A program made the position numbers and the translations under genes. A DNA stretch of 54,394 bases from Opitutia bacterium (lineage in GTDB: Bacteria; Verrucomicrobiota; Verrucomicrobiia; Opitutales; Opitutaceae), in the NCBI GenBank assembly GCA_016187925.1, contig JACPIS010000038.1, positions 1-54,394 on the forward strand, given 5' to 3'. This document shows, piece by piece, positions 50,681-54,394 of this stretch (within the stretch, counting starts at the first letter, position 1; the number at the start of each line of letters is the position of its first letter). The notes beneath the pieces were generated by a model that saw only the letters and a program-made list of their open reading frames with translations, had not been told where the DNA came from and ran no database searches.

Positions 50681-51328
50681 TTGTCATCAGTCGCTTCGAA
50701 AATCGAAACGGCATTTGCTCGTGGCGCCCATGACATCCTGTCCACTTTCCATCTCGCTACGGACGGCCACAACCGCCGGGAAATCCCCCGCGACGCGGCC
50801 GATTTTCTGCGCCTCCTTGAAGTCCGGCATGCTCGCCTGATGCATGACCGGCTCGATATTGGACCGGGCCGTTTCAAGGAGACGGCGAATCGCGTCGGGA
50901 TCCGGGAATTCGTGACGCCCGAATTGGTGCGAGGCACGTTGCGGCAGGCGTTCGAGGTCGGTCGGCATCTGGCCCAACCTGCCGCCCGTGGCGCTTTCAT
51001 GATGTTCATTGTGGCGGAGGTCCACCCCTTCAACGACGGCAACGGCAGGCTGGCGCGGTTGTTTCTCAATGCCGAGCTGACGGCCGGTGACTGCGGCCGG
51101 CTCATCGTGCCGACCTCGTTGCGGGTCGATTATCTGGCGTGCTTGGAGGCGCTGACCGTCGGGGGAAATCCGGAACCGTTTGTCGGCCTTATCTCCCGGT
51201 TGATCCGTTTTTCGGCGGACCTTCCTTGCGGCTCATGGGAGCAAAGCGTAACGGCCTTGGAAAAATCCGACGCGTTGAAGGACGCCCCCGCCGGTTCATG
51301 GGGCATTGCGAGCGCCATGCTGCAATAA
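50681..51328 (+). CDS. Fic-domain protein, short form
   Basis: A 215-residue protein with an intact Fic motif, HPFNDGNGRLAR at residues 115-126, which transfers AMP or similar groups to target hydroxyls. LLEVRHARLMHDRLDIGPGRFKE is the usual Fic lead-in. The start is TTG 50681, and an in-frame TGA lies 15 bp upstream. Larger Fic relatives have an N-terminal domain of 100 residues or more that is missing here, so the gene may be the remnant of a longer one cut at the ssrA integration site. No clear inhibitory helix motif is seen. Confidence 0.8.
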   Translation: MSSVASKIETAFARGAHDILSTFHLATDGHNRREIPRDAADFLRLLEVRHARLMHDRLDIGPGRFKETANRVGIREFVTPELVRGTLRQAFEVGRHLAQPAARGAFMMFIVAEVHPFNDGNGRLARLFLNAELTAGDCGRLIVPTSLRVDYLACLEALTVGGNPEPFVGLISRLIRFSADLPCGSWEQSVTALEKSDALKDAPAGSWGIASAMLQ

Positions 51329-51398
51329 TGCGCTCGGACAGCCGCAGCCCAAGCGTTAAGCTTGTCTGCGGGAGCTTCTACTTGCAGCCTCGTGTTTC

Positions 51399-52310
51399 GT
51401 GAGACGCTACTTTCGTCCATTAAGGCAGAACTCCCTGTTCGCATCAGCAATTCATCTGCTGACTGTCCTTCTGGTCTTTGCCTCATCGCTTTTAGCTGCC
51501 GAGAGAGAGAACACTAAAGAACTTGAGGCAAAAGCCATCGCTGGCGATGCGCAGTCACAATATTTGATGGGATTGGGCAATCTGCCGTTAACGAAAAAAG
51601 AAACTGAGCAAAACCTTGAAGATGCATACGCGTGGTTGAGGGCAGCAGCGGCTCGCGGCCACTACCGAGCAGCTTCCGAGCTCGACTTCGTGAATCTGGC
51701 ACTTGAACGAACTGAACGAACTGAAAAAGCAAAAACTCGCTACCAAGAAATATCAGCGCTCATAAATCGCAGACCGCGTGAGGAACTGACGTATCGTCTG
51801 ATTGCCAATCCCGCTGTCGGCTATAGATTTTACGCCTCAAGTCGATGGAGGGAACCAAAGACTGAAGGCAATACTGTTACTCTACAGCTTAAGACAGGAG
51901 GAATCGCTTGGCTCATGCTCGACCCTTGCACGCGCGAGGATGATAAAGATCTACGCAAGCGGATTGACTCTCCTGATCCCGTGCTAGCGATGTATTGGGT
52001 CGAAGTGATGAAGAAACAATTTGGTGATGCTCAGCTCAAAAAGCACGGTCCGTCAGATGGGTCGTTGAAAGGAAGATATTATATTGTGGCCACCATCCCG
52101 GCCGACAAAAAATACCATACGCGAACTTCACTCATTGTCACGTGGCCTGGAGTTGATAGGCTAATTACGTTACAGTTCATCACATTCGAAGAAAATACTC
52201 AAAGCGAGATCGACGACTTCATTGGCCTAGCCGAGACATACAGTTACACCCCACCGGATCTAGCAAAGGCACGGGAAGATTTCGTGAAAGAACTTCGTTC
52301 GAAAAAATGA
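51399..52310 (+). CDS. Exported protein with Sel1-like repeat region, unknown function
   Basis: A 303-residue protein that starts at GTG 51399, with a signal peptide ending near LLAAE (residue 35). Residues about 40-100 look like one to two Sel1 repeats (AKAIAGDAQSQYLMGLG, AYAWLRAAAARGHYRAASEL). The C-terminal 170 residues form a predicted beta-rich domain I do not recognise. The region is visibly lower in GC than the chromosome before tmRNA. The stop overlaps the next start by 4 bp, so the two secreted proteins are made together. Confidence 0.7.
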   Translation: MRRYFRPLRQNSLFASAIHLLTVLLVFASSLLAAERENTKELEAKAIAGDAQSQYLMGLGNLPLTKKETEQNLEDAYAWLRAAAARGHYRAASELDFVNLALERTERTEKAKTRYQEISALINRRPREELTYRLIANPAVGYRFYASSRWREPKTEGNTVTLQLKTGGIAWLMLDPCTREDDKDLRKRIDSPDPVLAMYWVEVMKKQFGDAQLKKHGPSDGSLKGRYYIVATIPADKKYHTRTSLIVTWPGVDRLITLQFITFEENTQSEIDDFIGLAETYSYTPPDLAKAREDFVKELRSKK

Positions 52311-52933
52311 AAACCCATCTGTGCCGATTCCTATTCGCGAGCATCGTGTTATGGCTGCTTCCGCTCCAGGTGCAGGCGATACCGGACTGGATGCCGGGTA
52401 AAAACCTCGTGATATCTCGAAGAATCAATTCTTGGAACTCGGACAACAAATCGAAAGTGACCATCGATCTTCAGCGGTCGGGTATTTTCAAGGCGAAGCT
52501 GGCCGGTGAGAGCGAGGAATCAGCGCTTCTGGCGCTGACGGGCAAGATTACTAACCACTCTGATGACACGGTGTCCTCCATCGTGGTCGATTACATCGTG
52601 TCGAACAAGAAGACGAACACGGAAGTGGTTCGGCTTCGGCTAGCGCTTGCGGTTGATGTCTATAAGACCGCGACTATCCAATTCAAAAATGCTTTTAAAA
52701 CCCGCTCGTATGCTTGGGAAAATGGGCAGGTGGTTGGAGTTCCATATACCTCGAATAAAGATAAAGCGGTCGTTCTTGAAACCGTAAAAGCGGCGGTGGA
52801 ACAGCTCGGTGACGACTACCAATGGTCGTATGAGTTTGTGGCTGCGATGCCGCAGGCGATTGTGTCCGCAAAAGGTGACGACGCTTACCGGGCAATGAAC
52901 GTTGACCAAGTCCTGGTAGAAGTTGTGCCATAA
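52307..52933 (+). CDS. Exported protein, FxLYD-like beta-sandwich, unknown function
   Basis: A 208-residue protein with a signal peptide (cleavage near VQAIP, residue 24). Its middle (LLALTGKITNHSDDTVSSIVVDYIVSNKK) has the FxLYD-type pattern of small secreted beta-sandwiches. The ATG overlaps the stop of the Sel1-like gene (ATGA), so the pair is coupled. Base composition is lower in GC than the main chromosome. No enzyme motif is seen. Confidence 0.7.
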   Translation: MKTHLCRFLFASIVLWLLPLQVQAIPDWMPGKNLVISRRINSWNSDNKSKVTIDLQRSGIFKAKLAGESEESALLALTGKITNHSDDTVSSIVVDYIVSNKKTNTEVVRLRLALAVDVYKTATIQFKNAFKTRSYAWENGQVVGVPYTSNKDKAVVLETVKAAVEQLGDDYQWSYEFVAAMPQAIVSAKGDDAYRAMNVDQVLVEVVP

Positions 52934-53023
52934 TGGCAGGCCGCTAGAGGCTTCAGACATCGCGAAGTTGAATGAGTTTTTCGCCTGTTTTAGCCGACGC
53001 GACAGCTATCCCCCTTTGGTTCA

Positions 53024-53998
53024 ATGTGGCAACGACTGCAAAAACCGGACCTGCGTCTCGCAAACACTTTCAGCGAGCGAATCTGGCAAATGGAAGAACG
53101 CCGGCCGGGCAACTTCCCCGAATTTAGGTCGAATGAACCGCTGCAAATCTATTCGGACTATTCAGGGTCGCATTGCGGTGCGCGTTTCGATGCCTATTCG
53201 TATTTGCTGGTTCAATCGGCCGGCTTCGCTCAATGGGAGCAGGATCGTCGCAGCATTCGCCAAGCCTACGGGATGGAGCGTCGGCGCTTTGCCTACAAGG
53301 CGCTGAACGATCAGGTCCGGGCGAAAGCACTGTGGCCTTGGCTCGTCGCTGCAGATGACTTGCCGGGTTTGCTTGTCACTGTGTTGATCGACAAATCGTT
53401 GGGTAGCCTTTTCCCCCCGGCGGACTTCGTCACGCTCAAGACCCTGTTCCCCGAATTCAGCGCGGTGAAGCCGGCAACCATCGAGAGGATTTTCCGGGTG
53501 TGTCATTTTCTTTCGATGTTTGTGGCCGGCCTGTCAGCGCCGGGTCAGCACCTCCATTGGGTTTCCGACGAAGACGAGATCGCGGCCAACGAATCACGCC
53601 TGCAGCTCCTAGCATGGACCTTCACGCAGGTCTGCACCATGTATCTCGGCCGTGTTCCCGCTCATGTCGGCTGCGACACGACGGGTTCCGATGACGGATC
53701 TTTGCAACTCGAAGATTTGGCCTCCTTGCCAGATTTGGTAGCCGGGGCTCTGACGGAAGTGCAGACGCAACAAATCATTTGTCGGTCGATGCCGGAGAGC
53801 CACACGCCCACGCCGATTCCGGCGTCGATTTCCCCGAAAGCGCAACCACTGCTCCATTGGCTTTCTTTGCCCGACCGCGCTCTGCGGCGAATGGTGTTCG
53901 CCGTCTGGCCTGCGCCAAACGACATGCTCTACATGAACAAAATCGTATTTTTGAATGGGCTGCCGGACGGTGGCGTTTTGGGCGAGGCACCGGCCTGA
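53024..53998 (+). CDS. Candidate DUF3800-like RNase H-fold protein
   Basis: A 324-residue protein with no signal or membrane segment. Near the start is IYSDYSGSH (Asp45), which resembles the D-x-S-G start of DUF3800. Then come VTVLIDKSLGS (Asp123), HWVSDEDEI (Asp182, Asp184) and LASLPDLVAGAL (Asp236), the order of acidic positions expected for an RNase H-like core. DUF3800 proteins are common in phage-defence and mobile regions, with unknown activity. Assignment is tentative. Confidence 0.55.
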   Translation: MWQRLQKPDLRLANTFSERIWQMEERRPGNFPEFRSNEPLQIYSDYSGSHCGARFDAYSYLLVQSAGFAQWEQDRRSIRQAYGMERRRFAYKALNDQVRAKALWPWLVAADDLPGLLVTVLIDKSLGSLFPPADFVTLKTLFPEFSAVKPATIERIFRVCHFLSMFVAGLSAPGQHLHWVSDEDEIAANESRLQLLAWTFTQVCTMYLGRVPAHVGCDTTGSDDGSLQLEDLASLPDLVAGALTEVQTQQIICRSMPESHTPTPIPASISPKAQPLLHWLSLPDRALRRMVFAVWPAPNDMLYMNKIVFLNGLPDGGVLGEAPA

Positions 53999-54394
53999 TC
54001 GCCGCCGGCTGGATGGCAGGACATGGCAGGGTTGACGCGGGCGGTGGCCGGTTGCTATACAACCTGCGCGAGACCTGAAGAACGGTCGGAATGCAAGCCG
54101 CGCCTCGGTGCTTTATGTGTCGCCCGACTTAGATCAATTCAGGTTGCCCAAAGGTTGCCAAAAAATCTGTTTTGGCTTTCACTTTGCTGCACGACGGTGC
54201 AGTTCGTTTCCCGTTCTTAAATAATAACCATTAACTAAGTCCGCGTTTTTCTCGAGTTGTGTCCGTCAAGTTCTGCAAAAGTGGATCGGTGGTTTGGTGG
54301 CTTGGCGGGATAAAGAGGTTTATGGGATGGGGTGCAGGGGAAGGGGCGTCAGCCCCTTCCCCGCTCTGGATGGGATTAGGCGGCTTGGGGTTGA
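53999..54394. other. 396-bp region without a supported gene
   Basis: I see no convincing frame. The stretch near 54257-54290 (GTGTCCGTCAAGTTCTGCAA...) has the look of an insertion-sequence end, and a perfect hairpin lies at 54337-54362. GGTTGCCCAAAGGTTGCC near 54143-54160 is a short direct repeat. Confidence 0.35.
54337..54362. repeat. Perfect 11-bp hairpin at the right edge
   Basis: GGGGAAGGGGC (54337-54347), loop GTCA, GCCCCTTCCCC (54352-54362). There is no T-run on either side, so it is not a standard terminator; it may belong to a mobile element or to a gene beyond the window. Confidence 0.6.

Noticed and set aside
50665-50733. A 22-codon ATG frame just before the Fic gene (MNHTKFVISRF...)
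   Set aside because: Too short, no support, and in a different frame from the Fic domain.
1-54394. CRISPR arrays, rRNA and ordinary tRNA genes
   Set aside because: No regularly spaced repeats, rRNA segments or complete cloverleaf patterns were seen apart from the tRNA-like part of tmRNA.

Overview
The window is GC-rich bacterial chromosome, probably from the verrucomicrobial family Opitutaceae (Opitutus/Lacunisphaera-like). This placement is an inference. It rests on several kinds of short semi-palindromic repeats between genes, a POT transporter inside a deoC operon, a ScfR-type regulator of acyl-CoA metabolism, and start codons that almost never have a Shine-Dalgarno sequence. No rRNA or tRNA is present. 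The one clear RNA gene is tmRNA.

1-1.4 kb: a VapBC45-like toxin-antitoxin pair. 1.4-6.4 kb: a minus-strand operon of deoC, an aldehyde dehydrogenase, a POT transporter and a truncated, apparently inactive aldehyde dehydrogenase, which fits deoxyribose or nucleoside breakdown. 6.5-15.6 kb: housekeeping genes, including a YciA-like thioesterase, RarD, an FKBP isomerase, a penicillin-binding carboxypeptidase, a PD-(D/E)XK-like protein beside a family-4-type uracil-DNA glycosylase, an RNA helicase beside a glycine-rich RRM protein, and a TetR regulator with a visible operator. 16-28.9 kb: a fatty-acid desaturase, a VOC protein, transporters, a TlpA-like lipoprotein, a LysR regulator, YggS, AroE, a prepilin peptidase, YgfZ, DAHP synthase with an unusual structured leader, and malate dehydrogenase.

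29-50 kb is dominated by acyl-CoA breakdown. A minus-strand operon encodes a PaaK-like ligase, thiolase, FadJ-type enzyme, EtfA, a membrane Fe-S ETF:quinone oxidoreductase split over two genes, and an acyl-CoA dehydrogenase. The divergent genes encode a DUF4442 protein, a short-chain dehydrogenase and a ScfR/RamB-type regulator. Two GAAATTTC palindromes lie between the two transcription units. A glutaryl-CoA-dehydrogenase-like gene, etfB and another acyl-CoA dehydrogenase lie nearby. An AT-richer DUF262/DUF1524 defence-type gene sits inside this cluster.

50.2-50.6 kb is tmRNA (ssrA). After its 3' end the content changes to accessory genes: a short Fic protein, a translationally coupled pair of secreted proteins, a candidate DUF3800-like RNase H-fold protein, and a gene-free tail that may hold the end of a mobile element. 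This looks like an integration hotspot at ssrA. Functional names come from motifs and family knowledge; no database search was run.
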